Assembly: GCA_963715825.1 (NCBI GenBank)
Contig: CAVQSI010000020.1
Span: 218,782 to 282,781, forward strand
DNA from: Sva-07 sp963715825
Lineage (GTDB): Bacteria > Actinomycetota > Acidimicrobiia > Acidimicrobiales > Ilumatobacteraceae
Direction: 5' to 3'
DNA length: 64,000 nt
How positions within the stretch are numbered: the first letter of the stretch is position 1; every line of letters begins with the position of its first letter. Positions 57,076 to 64,000 of this stretch are shown piece after piece. A program made the position numbers and the translations under genes. The notes below the pieces were generated by a model that made no database searches, had not been told where the DNA came from, and saw nothing but the letters and a program-made list of their open reading frames with translations.

Positions 57076-57399
57076 GTGGCCGACGTCGAACTCCACGACG
57101 AAATCGTCGACTGGATGTCGAGCCTCGATGACGCTGACTGGAACCGCACCGTCGTCGCAATCGATCGACTCGCCGGCCTCGGTTCCACGGCACGAATGCC
57201 CTTCTCCCGAGCGCTCGGCGACGGCCTGTTCGAGCTTCGCTTCTCGCTCGGGCCGACAGCACGACGGATCACCTATCGATTCACGACCGACAACCGAATC
57301 ATCCTGCTCACAACCTTCCGCAAGCAACGCAACAACGAACGAGCCGAAATCGCCCGGGCTCGCAAGATCGCCGACGAATGCGCTCGGCTCAACCCGTAG
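57076..57399 (+). CDS. RelE/HigB-type toxin
   Basis: 107 residues from a GTG at 57076. Phage-derived HigB/Gp49-like pattern: LHDEIVDWMSSLDDADW, then RALGDGLFELRFSLGPTARR, ITYRFTTDNRIILLTTFRKQ and a Lys/Arg C-terminus. Upstream frame is not conserved. mRNA interferase by family. It is followed 10 bp later by an XRE antitoxin: reversed toxin-first order, typical of HigBA. Confidence 0.82.
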   Translation: MADVELHDEIVDWMSSLDDADWNRTVVAIDRLAGLGSTARMPFSRALGDGLFELRFSLGPTARRITYRFTTDNRIILLTTFRKQRNNERAEIARARKIADECARLNP

Positions 57400-57409
57400 G
57401 AGCACCGAC

Positions 57410-57730
57410 ATGGCCAACTACTCCCGATGGGACGACATCAAGAAGCAGCGGCCCGGCCCCACCGACGAGGAACGGGCGGCCATCGAGCAGGACTTCGCGC
57501 TCGGTGAGTTGATCTACGAACTTCGCACCAGCGCCGGGCTCAGCCAGCGCGAGCTCGCCGAGCGGATGGGTACCACGCAGTCCGTCATCTCACGACTCGA
57601 GGAAGGCGGAGGAGGCCGTCCGCGACTCGACACCCTCGCGCGGGTCGCCACCGCCCTCGACCGGCACTTGGTCGTGTCCTTCCCCGACGAGGTCCCCAAG
57701 CGCCTCAAGAACGCCATCCAGGTCGCCTGA
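57410..57730 (+). CDS. XRE-family antitoxin (HigA-like)
   Basis: 106 residues, AGGAG eight bases before the ATG. HTH: LSQRELAERMGTTQSVISRL (residues ~44-63), then RPRLDTLARVATALDRHLVV and a short tail. Pairs with the upstream RelE/HigB toxin. No lesion seen. Confidence 0.85.
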   Translation: MANYSRWDDIKKQRPGPTDEERAAIEQDFALGELIYELRTSAGLSQRELAERMGTTQSVISRLEEGGGGRPRLDTLARVATALDRHLVVSFPDEVPKRLKNAIQVA

Positions 57731-57753
57731 GAAGCGAGCGATTCGGAGCAGGT

Positions 57754-57894
57754 GTGAGCGACGATGCGAACGGCCACCGCTGCATCTTCTGCTGGTCGTA
57801 CGGCGAAATGACACGCGAACACCCGATGTTCGCCTGGCTGTGCGCCGCAAGGAGCTCCACGGCCACTCTTCCGGCTCCGGTGCAGTTCTCGCCT
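57754..57894 (+). pseudogene. N-terminal fragment of a Cys-x-x-Cys protein (HNH-like)
   Basis: Starting at a GTG the frame reads SDDANGHRCIFCWSYGEMTREHPMFAWLC, like the start of HNH endonucleases (CxxC, then TREH...WL). It then loses coding character where it meets the end of the convergent nucleotidyltransferase remnant. Likely truncated by deletion. Confidence 0.45.
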
Positions 57895-58419
57895 ACCGGC
57901 CGGGCGAGCGACCCAGTCGCCGGCGCAACTCGAGAAGCTCGGGGAGCGCTTCTCGATCTTTGGCACGATCTGCGTGCTGCTTGGAGTTGATGATGTCGTC
58001 GAGCGACGCAACCGGAACGCGGATGTCGCCGGCCGCAACATCAGTGGAGCGGTCCCGCAGATCGGCATAGCCCACGTCGACTCCGTTGAGGTCTGGGATC
58101 CCGGCAAGCAAGTCGATACTTCCCGAATCCGTGCGCCACGTCGACGCAGCCGTGCGAGCGAAGAAGTCCGGCTGGAGCAGTTCCTTGGACAGTTCCGCGG
58201 CCGTTTCATCATCGACGCCCGCGATCCGTAGACGGGGTCTGCCAATCTGAACGAGTGCGTCGATGAGCCGTCGATGGTTCTCGATCGTCTGCTGGGCAAC
58301 ACAATCGATGTCGCGGGTCAGCGCGTCCAGCGCCCCACAACAACGAACGCAACGTCGTGATCCGCGAGCGCCTGGAAGATTGAGCCCTCGTCGAGCTCTC
58401 CATATTCGTCGTCACTCAT
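57893..58419 (-). pseudogene. Nucleotidyltransferase-type (MNT/AbiEii-like) gene, damaged
   Basis: The start (DDEYGELDEGSIFQALAD, HDVAFVVVG) shares a 4-base overlap with the XRE gene. At VVVG, where these enzymes have a GGxAxxxHG segment, the frame breaks and resumes as ALDALTRDIDCVAQQTIENH, so ~10-15 codons with the first catalytic motif appear deleted. The rest is typical: RDID, then GSIDLLAGIPDLNG and VPVASLDDIINSKQHADRAK. Joined length about 175 residues. Probably an inactive toxin or antitoxin of an XRE/MNT pair. Confidence 0.75.
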
Positions 58420-58772
58420 GAGGTCAGCAGGCCTTCATCTCTCAACTGGGCCACGAACGCCGCGAGGTCCGCCGCGGTCCGGATCTCTTGACCGTCTGAC
58501 GTGCGAGTCACATCATCGGAGGTCGGACCAGGCTGCCCCTCGAAGCGGTCGACCACCTCCTCCATCGAGTCCGGCAAACCGACGGGACGAGCTGACAGTT
58601 CGAGCCCGCACGCACGCAGCAAACGATCCAAGGTCGCACTTCCCGGATCAACCAGACCGTTCTCGTACCGCGAGATCGTCGGCACCGACGTCCCAGCCCG
58701 CCCAGCCAGTTGCGACATCGTCAAACCAGCCGAGGTCCGAGCCTCGCGGATCAACTCAGCTGCCGTCGCCAT
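58416..58772 (-). CDS. XRE-family regulator paired with nucleotidyltransferase
   Basis: 118 residues. HTH at the N-terminus: LTMSQLAGRAGTSVPTISRY (residues ~17-36), then LVDPGSATLDRLLRACGLEL. The acidic C-terminal half includes DDVTRTSDGQEIRTAADLAA. The gene overlaps the nucleotidyltransferase remnant by 4 bases, so the pair was one operon, as in XRE/MNT toxin-antitoxin-like systems. It is intact while its partner is not. Confidence 0.82.
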   Translation of the reverse strand: MATAAELIREARTSAGLTMSQLAGRAGTSVPTISRYENGLVDPGSATLDRLLRACGLELSARPVGLPDSMEEVVDRFEGQPGPTSDDVTRTSDGQEIRTAADLAAFVAQLRDEGLLTS

Positions 58773-59003
58773 GACCCTACGTTATCAGATCACGCAACAG
58801 CCCGACCGTCCACCGCATCCGACTCTGATGCGTCGGGCGCGTCGTCCCAGAGGCCGTGATCGCCCGTCGGCCGACCGCGTCGCAACCGACACCGAGAGTG
58901 ATCGGATTATGTGCGGCCGATCGGCCCCACTTCGTGACCGACTTCGCCGGATACCGCTCGCCGAGATGCCCGTTGAGCCGCGCGATTACCGAGCGGGTCT
59001 CGA

Positions 59004-59285
59004 TCAGCGGGGCCGGTAGGCCGTCGCGCGGTGCTCGATGCGGTAGACGATCACCAGTCGGTCGGTGTCATCGATCTCGTAGATGATGCGGTACACGCCG
59101 CGTCGAGCCGAGCGCATGCCGGCCAGCTCGCGTTGAAGCACTCCACCGAGTCGATGGGGGTTGTCGAGGAGTGCGCCGAGCATGAATTCGACGATGGCGG
59201 CTGCGGTGCCTTCGGGGAGCCGGTTGAGCTGCCGTTCGGCTGGACCGGTGACGCGCAGCGCGTAGGCGGGTTCCTCAGCGCTCAC
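59004..59285 (-). CDS. RelE/ParE-type toxin
   Basis: 93 residues. YALRVTGPAERQLNRLPEGT, then helix IVEFMLGALLDNPHRLGG and strands SARRGVYRIIYEIDD, RLVIVYRIEHRATAYR are the RelE fold with the C-terminal His/Tyr/Arg catalytic-type residues. Overlaps the antitoxin by 4 bases. Intact mRNA interferase by family. Confidence 0.87.
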   Translation of the reverse strand: MSAEEPAYALRVTGPAERQLNRLPEGTAAAIVEFMLGALLDNPHRLGGVLQRELAGMRSARRGVYRIIYEIDDTDRLVIVYRIEHRATAYRPR

Positions 59286-59554
59286 TTGGTCAGGTAACGG
59301 CTGCGGAGTTCGTCGCCGGTCACGAAGTCTCCTGCTGCGTATGCCTGTCGTGACTCGTCGAGTTGGCGCATGGCGTCCGGGTCGGAGAGCAGCTCGAGGG
59401 TGTCTTCGAGTGATTCGAGTTCCTCGGGGCTGATGAGCACGGCAGCGGGGCGGCCGTTGCGGGTGACGATGATCCGATCGTGGGTGTGCTCGACTCGGTC
59501 GACCATTTCAGAGAATTTCGACTTCACGTTCGCCAACGGCAGTGTCTCGGACAT
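59282..59554 (-). CDS. Phd/YefM-family antitoxin
   Basis: 90 residues from the ATG at 59554; starts at 59560 and 59572 are possible but lie inside the palindrome or its -10 box. LANVKSKFSEMVDRVEHTHD and RIIVTRNGRPAAVLISPEEL are the Phd/YefM signature, followed by an acidic toxin-binding tail. With TACAAT eight bases before the ATG the mRNA may be leaderless. Confidence 0.87.
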   Translation of the reverse strand: MSETLPLANVKSKFSEMVDRVEHTHDRIIVTRNGRPAAVLISPEELESLEDTLELLSDPDAMRQLDESRQAYAAGDFVTGDELRSRYLTK

Positions 59555-59561
59555 GACCATT

Positions 59562-59575
59562 ATTGTAGTCACAAT
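59562..59575. promoter_or_regulatory. Operator/promoter palindrome of the Phd/RelE module
   Basis: ATTGT and ACAAT are exact complements around AGTC. On the antitoxin strand it contains a -10-like TACAAT. Suits binding by Phd/YefM for autorepression. Confidence 0.55.
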
Positions 59576-59742
59576 CTCGTGGTGAATGGAACCTCAGAGT
59601 CTCGCAGGCGCCTCCCGGCCAATATCGGGTGGATCGTGGGCGCACTTCGCCGGAACCCGAGCGCAGGCCCGGGCGTTCCGGGCGCGATTATCGCTCGGGT
59701 CCGAGGGGCCACGTGGCCGACCGGTATGTGCCGTGATGGGCG

Positions 59743-60270
59743 ATGAGCACGGACTACTCCGGATACGTCGACCCCGCCTACCTCGACAACGCGTCGCGTC
59801 TGCTGTCACCGGCGAAGCGGCGGACCTACGAGCTGATGGAGTTGCAGGAGGGGCAACGTGTGCTCGATCTGGGTTCGGGCCGGGTTCGGACACCATTGCA
59901 CTCGCTGGCCTCGTCGGTGAGACGGGCCACGTCCACGGCGTCGACTTCGACTTGGAAATGGTCGTGGAGGCGAATGAGCGGGCGCACGCCGCTGGCGTTG
60001 CCGCTCAGGTGGTGCATCAGCAGGCCGATGCCGCATCGCTGCCTTTCGACGACGACTTCTTCGACTCGTGCCGGAGCGAACGTGTCTTCCAGCACCTGTC
60101 CGACCCGGCGGCTGGGCTTGCCGAGATGATCCGTGTGACTCGTCCCGGAGGTCACATCGTGGTACTGGACACCGACTATGGATCGATCAGCATCGCCAGC
60201 GGTTTCCCCGAGATCGAGCGACGTCTCGCCGAGCACCACCCCTCCATGAGGCGCCATACGGGCCGCAGGC
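59743..60270 (+). pseudogene. SAM-dependent methyltransferase, frameshifted and C-terminally truncated
   Basis: Opens STDYSGYVDPAYLDNASRLL ... QEGQRVLDLGSG. One base, probably a C in GGGCCCGGG, is missing near 59880; the next frame continues as PGSDTIALAGLVGETGHVHG with motif I, then ADAASLPFDDDFFD and MIRVTRPGGHIVVLDTDY. After HHPSMRRHTGRR the conserved C-terminus stops and unrelated sequence begins near 60270. Class I methyltransferase of the menaquinone/UbiE-like type. Likely inactive. Confidence 0.8.
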
Positions 60271-60372
60271 CGACGGTGATCTTCGATCACCCGTATAACG
60301 GCAGGTATGGCGCGCACAACCGAACTAGTCGAAGCAACGTGTGGCCACCCACGCCGCTTGAAGGCCTGTGCG

Positions 60373-60921
60373 TCAGAGGTGGAGCTGCTGGCGGGCGATG
60401 CCGCGACGGACGTCGAGCAGATGATGCTCGGCGTCGTGCAGTGCGTGTCGAATGACGGCGGTCGTGTTGATCACCCACCCCTCGAGGTAAACAGCGACAA
60501 CGACCTGCTCTTCAGGTGTCAGTGACTCGGCAAAGGTCGCCATCGACCTGGCCACGGCACCGAGCGACTCGAGCGTGTCGGCGATGTCGAATCGGTCGCA
60601 AGCGTGTGTGTCGTGCTCGAAGACACCAGGGAGTGAATCCTGCGACAGCTCGTCCCAGTCAGGCGAGCGGCCCGCTGCGAAGACGCGGGCAGCCCACTCG
60701 ATACTGGCGATGGCATTGATGACGTGCTGCGCGTACTCGACGGCGCACCACGTGTCGGGTTCGGGGCGCGCTCGGAGCCGCTCCTCATCCTGCGACATCA
60801 CGTCCGACCATCGGCCGGGGAGAGCGCGAATTCGAGCGACGGCGGCAGACGAGTCGAGCGTGCCGCCGTGGAATCCGCACTCGTCGCAGATCTCGTGGAA
60901 GTCGCTGCCAACGGAAAGCAT
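60373..60921 (-). CDS. DinB-superfamily protein
   Basis: 182 residues from the ATG at 60921. The start LSVGSDFHEICDECGFHGGT has the CDECGF cluster seen in this DinB subgroup; RALPGRWSDVMSQDEERLRA and TWCAVEYAQHVINAIASIEW follow, with metal-type His residues (YAQH, and late IRHALHDAEHH). DinB-like four-helix proteins include thiol-dependent S-transferases; specific role unknown. Intact. Confidence 0.78.
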   Translation of the reverse strand: MLSVGSDFHEICDECGFHGGTLDSSAAVARIRALPGRWSDVMSQDEERLRARPEPDTWCAVEYAQHVINAIASIEWAARVFAAGRSPDWDELSQDSLPGVFEHDTHACDRFDIADTLESLGAVARSMATFAESLTPEEQVVVAVYLEGWVINTTAVIRHALHDAEHHLLDVRRGIARQQLHL

Positions 60922-61009
60922 TCGGTACACGCCGCGAGCGTACTGCTCGGTGGTTCGCGTGCCTGGAGCGAACCCCACGGCAGCCGAGAAGAACGGCAGT
61001 TCGGCGCTT

Positions 61010-61555
61010 CTAGCTGCGTGTCGCTCCCGCCTCGCAGAACGACGTCGATTCCGCAGAAGTCGATCGGCATGCTCCGTCAACCAACTGCCGGGCACCGAGC
61101 GCCTGTCCCATGTCTACGACGTACTCCACCTCGTCGTTGCCGGGGCAATTGTGATCACGCGGATCCGGTGCTCGCACAGTGAAGGTGATCACCACCTCAT
61201 CGTCGCTGAAGTCGAGCACCGGAGGCAGGACCTCTCCGGTCACGCCGTCGTTACATTCCAGACGTGTCACAAGCGCGGTGAATGAAGTCGTATCGGAGCC
61301 GAGCGCCTGCGTCGGCGCCAGGGTCCAGACGGCGGTTTCACCGGCCGACTCGGGACCTGCGATTGGCGTCGTGATCGGCTCGGAAACCGGTGGCAGCTCG
61401 CTTGTTGTGGATAGGTCGGAGAAGGTCGTGGTTGACGACGACACCAATGATGTCGTGGCGGATGGAGCGTTGGTGCTGCCCTCTGTCGATCCGCAAGCCG
61501 CGACGAACAAAATGGCTCCGATCGTCGTCGGATCGAGCCTTCCCCTCCCGCGCAT
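61010..61555 (-). CDS. Small lipoprotein
   Basis: 181 residues from the ATG at 61555. Basic start RGRGRLDPTTIGAILFVAAC is a short signal peptide with lipobox FVAAC, then a Ser/Thr linker and a folded region ending with disulfide-capable cysteines (RLECNDG, DHNCPGNDE, GACRST, SFCEAG). It reads like a secreted actinobacterial lipoprotein with a beta-rich domain. The family is unknown. Followed by the DinB-like gene after 88 bp. Confidence 0.72.
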   Translation of the reverse strand: MRGRGRLDPTTIGAILFVAACGSTEGSTNAPSATTSLVSSSTTTFSDLSTTSELPPVSEPITTPIAGPESAGETAVWTLAPTQALGSDTTSFTALVTRLECNDGVTGEVLPPVLDFSDDEVVITFTVRAPDPRDHNCPGNDEVEYVVDMGQALGARQLVDGACRSTSAESTSFCEAGATRS

Positions 61556-61808
61556 GCGCGCCCAGATTGCCCGGCATGTGCGCCCGACGCAAGTGGTCGA
61601 GCGAGTGCCGGGGTATTCGCAAGACTGCTCGATAATCGTCCGGATAATCACCGGCGATCTGGCACGGCTCGCGACCGACTGCGGCCCAAGCCGAGCACCT
61701 GATAATCCTGTCCGCCAGCCGAAACCCCGGCCGCCGATGGTGGCCGGGGTACGGGCGAGCCGACACAGGTGCAGGCTCTCAGAACGCGCCAGGCCATCGC
61801 GCGGACGG

Positions 61809-62246
61809 CTATGGGTCCTCGACATACAGTCGGTCGAGTTCAGCGAGAGCGGCCTCGAGGTCGGCTGTGTCAAAGCACACGTGCCGGTTCGCTCTCCGTA
61901 GTGACGTGTCCAGACGCCAGCAAGCGATGTGCTTGACGATCATGCCGTTCCCGTAATCGATCTGCATCACGATCGCTGCACATCGTTCACCGCGGGTCGC
62001 GACCACCTCTGAGATCGTCCAATGCGGTCGCCCTTCGGTCAGCCCCCAGTTCGACTCAAATAGCGCAGTGATCGCGTCGGCATCATCGATCCGACCGAAA
62101 TTCGCGCCACCGCGCCGCCGGTCGTCAAACACGTGGTCATCGGCGAGGGCGCTCGCGACCTGCCTCCCGTCCGCGGGCTCGTCGAGGGCGTTGAGAGAGT
62201 CGGTCGTGAACCGCAGCCATCTGAGCGCTGCGTTGTCGTTCGACAT
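61809..62246 (-). CDS. SnoaL/NTF2-like protein
   Basis: 145 residues from the ATG at 62246 (a TTG at 62270 adds eight). NALDEPADGRQVASALADDH and VFDDRRRGGANFGRIDDADA are the cone-shaped NTF2-like start; ERCAAIVMQIDYGNG and strands to WRLDTSLRRANRHVCFD follow. Such proteins include cyclases and ligand binders; no catalytic residues can be assigned. Intact. Confidence 0.68.
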   Translation of the reverse strand: MSNDNAALRWLRFTTDSLNALDEPADGRQVASALADDHVFDDRRRGGANFGRIDDADAITALFESNWGLTEGRPHWTISEVVATRGERCAAIVMQIDYGNGMIVKHIACWRLDTSLRRANRHVCFDTADLEAALAELDRLYVEDP

Positions 62247-62634
62247 CGCGACAACGTAGTTGGCGACCAATTGACCAGGAGAAGACGGCCAGTCCGGTGA
62301 ACGTCACGTACATCCCGACGCGCCGATCTCGCGCGATTCGAGCGCGGTGTCGACCAGGGTGAAGCTCGAGGGTGAGCGCAACCTCGTCGAGGAACTTGGT
62401 TCTCGTGAGGAATCGTTCGGTCCTGCCCGTGCGAGCCCTGCTGCGGTCGTGGTCGGCGGCTTCGGTCACCGCCGTGTGGAACGCGGAACGGCAGCGTCGT
62501 CGAAGGCGAGTTCACCAACGACAGCGGCCGCCAAGGAGTCCATGCTTGAGAACGTGGGTCTGTGATCTTTCATCTGACCGATGACGAGGTCGATGGCGGC
62601 CGGCCCGGTCTCCCGGCCCTTGTAGGGTCTCGGC
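62247..62634. other. Region with gene remnant, no supported gene
   Basis: On the minus strand, DSLAAAVVGELAFDDAAVP (from an ATG near 62541) and, in another frame, RFLTRTKFLDEVALTLELHP look like pieces of one decayed protein. No start-to-stop gene can be supported. It separates the island from the glycosyltransferase gene. Confidence 0.4.
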
Positions 62635-63891
62635 ATGGCCCGCGTCGTAATCGTCTCGGGCGGGTATCTCGGCGACGTCGCTGTCTACATCCCCATCGGT
62701 CGCCGGTTGGCCGAGGTCGGCCATGCGGTGACGTTCGTGGCGCCTGCTGGGTATGCCCCGGTGCTTCGGTCCGAACCGTTCGAGCACCGCCACCTCGGCC
62801 TCGACTTCTCGGCGGCGGCCATGCACGCCGACCCGACGCACACCCGGCTGATGCGCCACCCCTTGGCCAACATGCCCCGCCTCGCCAAGTACTGGCTGGA
62901 CCGGACCTACCTCGACGATCACGACGCCGTCGAGTCGTCGATCGCCGAAGCGTTGGCGGGAGCCGACGTGCTCCTGACGCACCCGGTCGGGGCGATGTTC
63001 TCGTTGCCCCTGGCGCACGCCGCGGGGGTGCCCGGCGTCGTGGGCCACATGTTCCCGATGCTGCTCCCGACCGAGCAGTGGACGCCAGCGATGCCGTACT
63101 CGTTCGCTGCCCCTCGGCGGGTCAACCGCCTGGCGTGGAAGGCCTACGACCTCTCCGGCAAGCTCGCGTTCCCCGAAGCCGAGATCAACGACCTGCGGCG
63201 TCGCAGCGACATGGCGATCCGAGATGGCGCTGCCGTGTCGGCATACCTCGATGCCGCGGAGACGGTCGTGCTCGCCTCACCGAACTACGCGCCGCCGGCC
63301 GACGACTGGCCGCCGGTGACGATGGCCGGCTTCTCGGTCTGGGATGGTCCCGCCGACGCCGAGATGCCGGCCGATCTCGACGCCTACATCGATGCCGGCG
63401 ATCCGCCGGTCCTGGTCACGCTCGGGACTTCAGCGGCGACGGACGCGGCGGAGCGCTTCGCCCGCATCCGCGCTGACCTCGCAGCTCGGGGACTTCGATC
63501 GATCGTGCTCGCCGGAAGCGAGGCGAATGCCGTGGCGCTCGCCGGGGAACCCGGAGTCGCCGCGTTCGCCCCGTTGACTGCGCTGCTGCCGCGATGCAGC
63601 GCCGCGGTGGTGTCGGGTGCGTACGGCAGCGTCGCCGCCGCGGTGACGGCGGGCATCCCCACGGTGGTGCACCCGCAGTTGTTCGACCAGTTCTGGCATG
63701 GGCGCCAGGTCCGGACGCTGGGCGTCGGCGCGCTGGCCCGCACCGTCGGCCAGGTCGCCGACCGAGTCGAATCGATCCTCGGCGACGACGTCCGGGCGAA
63801 AGCGCGGGACTTGGCGGCATCGATGGCCAACGAAGACGGCGTCGGCGTCGCCGTGGAAGCCATCGAGCGCGCCATCGGCACCACCGCCTGA
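62635..63891 (+). CDS. UDP-glycosyltransferase-like protein (GT1 family)
   Basis: 418 residues, GT-B fold. N-terminal acceptor domain ARVVIVSGGYLGDVAVYIPI, GRRLAEVGHAVTFVAPAGYA; C-terminal donor domain with VLVTLGTSAATDAAERFARI and the UGT-type signature region FAPLTALLPRCSAAVVSGAY, GIPTVVHPQLFDQFWHGRQV. Donor and acceptor are unknown; such enzymes glycosylate macrolides, sterols or carotenoids. It is intact and has typical host codon use. It may lie just beyond the island boundary. The last ~110 bases of the window hold no supported gene. Confidence 0.88.
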   Translation: MARVVIVSGGYLGDVAVYIPIGRRLAEVGHAVTFVAPAGYAPVLRSEPFEHRHLGLDFSAAAMHADPTHTRLMRHPLANMPRLAKYWLDRTYLDDHDAVESSIAEALAGADVLLTHPVGAMFSLPLAHAAGVPGVVGHMFPMLLPTEQWTPAMPYSFAAPRRVNRLAWKAYDLSGKLAFPEAEINDLRRRSDMAIRDGAAVSAYLDAAETVVLASPNYAPPADDWPPVTMAGFSVWDGPADAEMPADLDAYIDAGDPPVLVTLGTSAATDAAERFARIRADLAARGLRSIVLAGSEANAVALAGEPGVAAFAPLTALLPRCSAAVVSGAYGSVAAAVTAGIPTVVHPQLFDQFWHGRQVRTLGVGALARTVGQVADRVESILGDDVRAKARDLAASMANEDGVGVAVEAIERAIGTTA

Positions 63892-64000
63892 ATCGCGGCG
63901 CTGATTCTGTCGAAGTCCACCTCGCGCGAGCGGGGATCGAAGGTTCGGCTCAGCGTCGTCGAGATGCCATCGTCGTCCATCCCGTCTGCACGGGAAGAGG

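Noticed and set aside
60307..60525. Plus-strand small frame starting MARTTELVEATCGHP
   Set aside because: Its second half overlaps the DinB-like gene on the other strand and becomes non-coding in character; at most a fragment.
63384..63980. Minus-strand frame opposite the glycosyltransferase end, with a plausible start near 63980
   Set aside because: Almost all of it is antisense to the glycosyltransferase; the ~30 residues outside it carry no motif.

Overview
The window looks like chromosomal DNA of a high-GC actinobacterium, most likely from the class Acidimicrobiia (Ilumatobacter-like). The evidence is the actinobacterial order smc-mutM-rnc-acpP-plsX-rpmF-DUF177-SepIVA-like-coaD-rsmD-recG-fakA facing rpmB, a GTP-type PEP carboxykinase, an rne/rng-rplU-rpmA neighbourhood and an mre/rodA/PBP2 cluster running into ndk-folC-clpX-clpP-tig. 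The species assignment is inference from gene content and codon use only.

Layout. 1-12 kb: a mostly minus-strand core block for chromosome segregation, DNA repair, rRNA processing, fatty acid and phospholipid initiation, CoA synthesis and replication-fork rescue. 12-16 kb: rpmB, a cold-shock-like gene and pckG on the plus strand, meeting rpmA/rplU and a metallo-beta-lactamase hydrolase head-on at two strong hairpins. 16.3-18.5 kb: RNase E/G followed two bases later by a small gene that is only complete if an in-frame UGA is read as selenocysteine. A SECIS-like hairpin lies just downstream, which points to a HesB/IscA-related selenoprotein. 18.9-25.3 kb: the cell-shape operon mreB-mreC-mreD-PBP2-rodA. 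25.3-30.8 kb: ndk, folC, clpX, clpP and trigger factor. 31-33 kb: small unknown genes and a LysM-NlpC/P60 cell-wall hydrolase.

33-50 kb is metabolic accessory DNA: two large type I sulfatases, an acyl-CoA synthetase/P450 pair divergent from a TetR regulator across a perfect 38-bp palindromic promoter-operator, an alpha/beta hydrolase, a large LuxR-family ATPase regulator, a DUF2252 protein, a second TetR gene with its own operator, and a secreted lipoprotein of unknown function. It suggests uptake and breakdown of sulfate esters or hydrophobic organic compounds. tRNA-Pro lies at 50.1 kb and tRNA-Gly at 52.2 kb.

52.2-62.6 kb is a decaying genomic island behind tRNA-Gly. It holds a broken tyrosine integrase, an ISL3-family insertion sequence, four toxin-antitoxin-like modules (RHH/PIN, HigBA, XRE/nucleotidyltransferase, Phd/RelE), gene fragments and small orphan genes. 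A UDP-glycosyltransferase closes the window.

A general caution: at least nine single-base frame breaks fall inside otherwise well conserved genes (DUF177, recG, the LuxR regulator, sulfatase 2, DUF2252, integrase, methyltransferase). Several are one base too many or too few in or next to a short homopolymer, so part of this sequence probably carries indel errors. Frame-broken genes are given here with their reconstructed extent.
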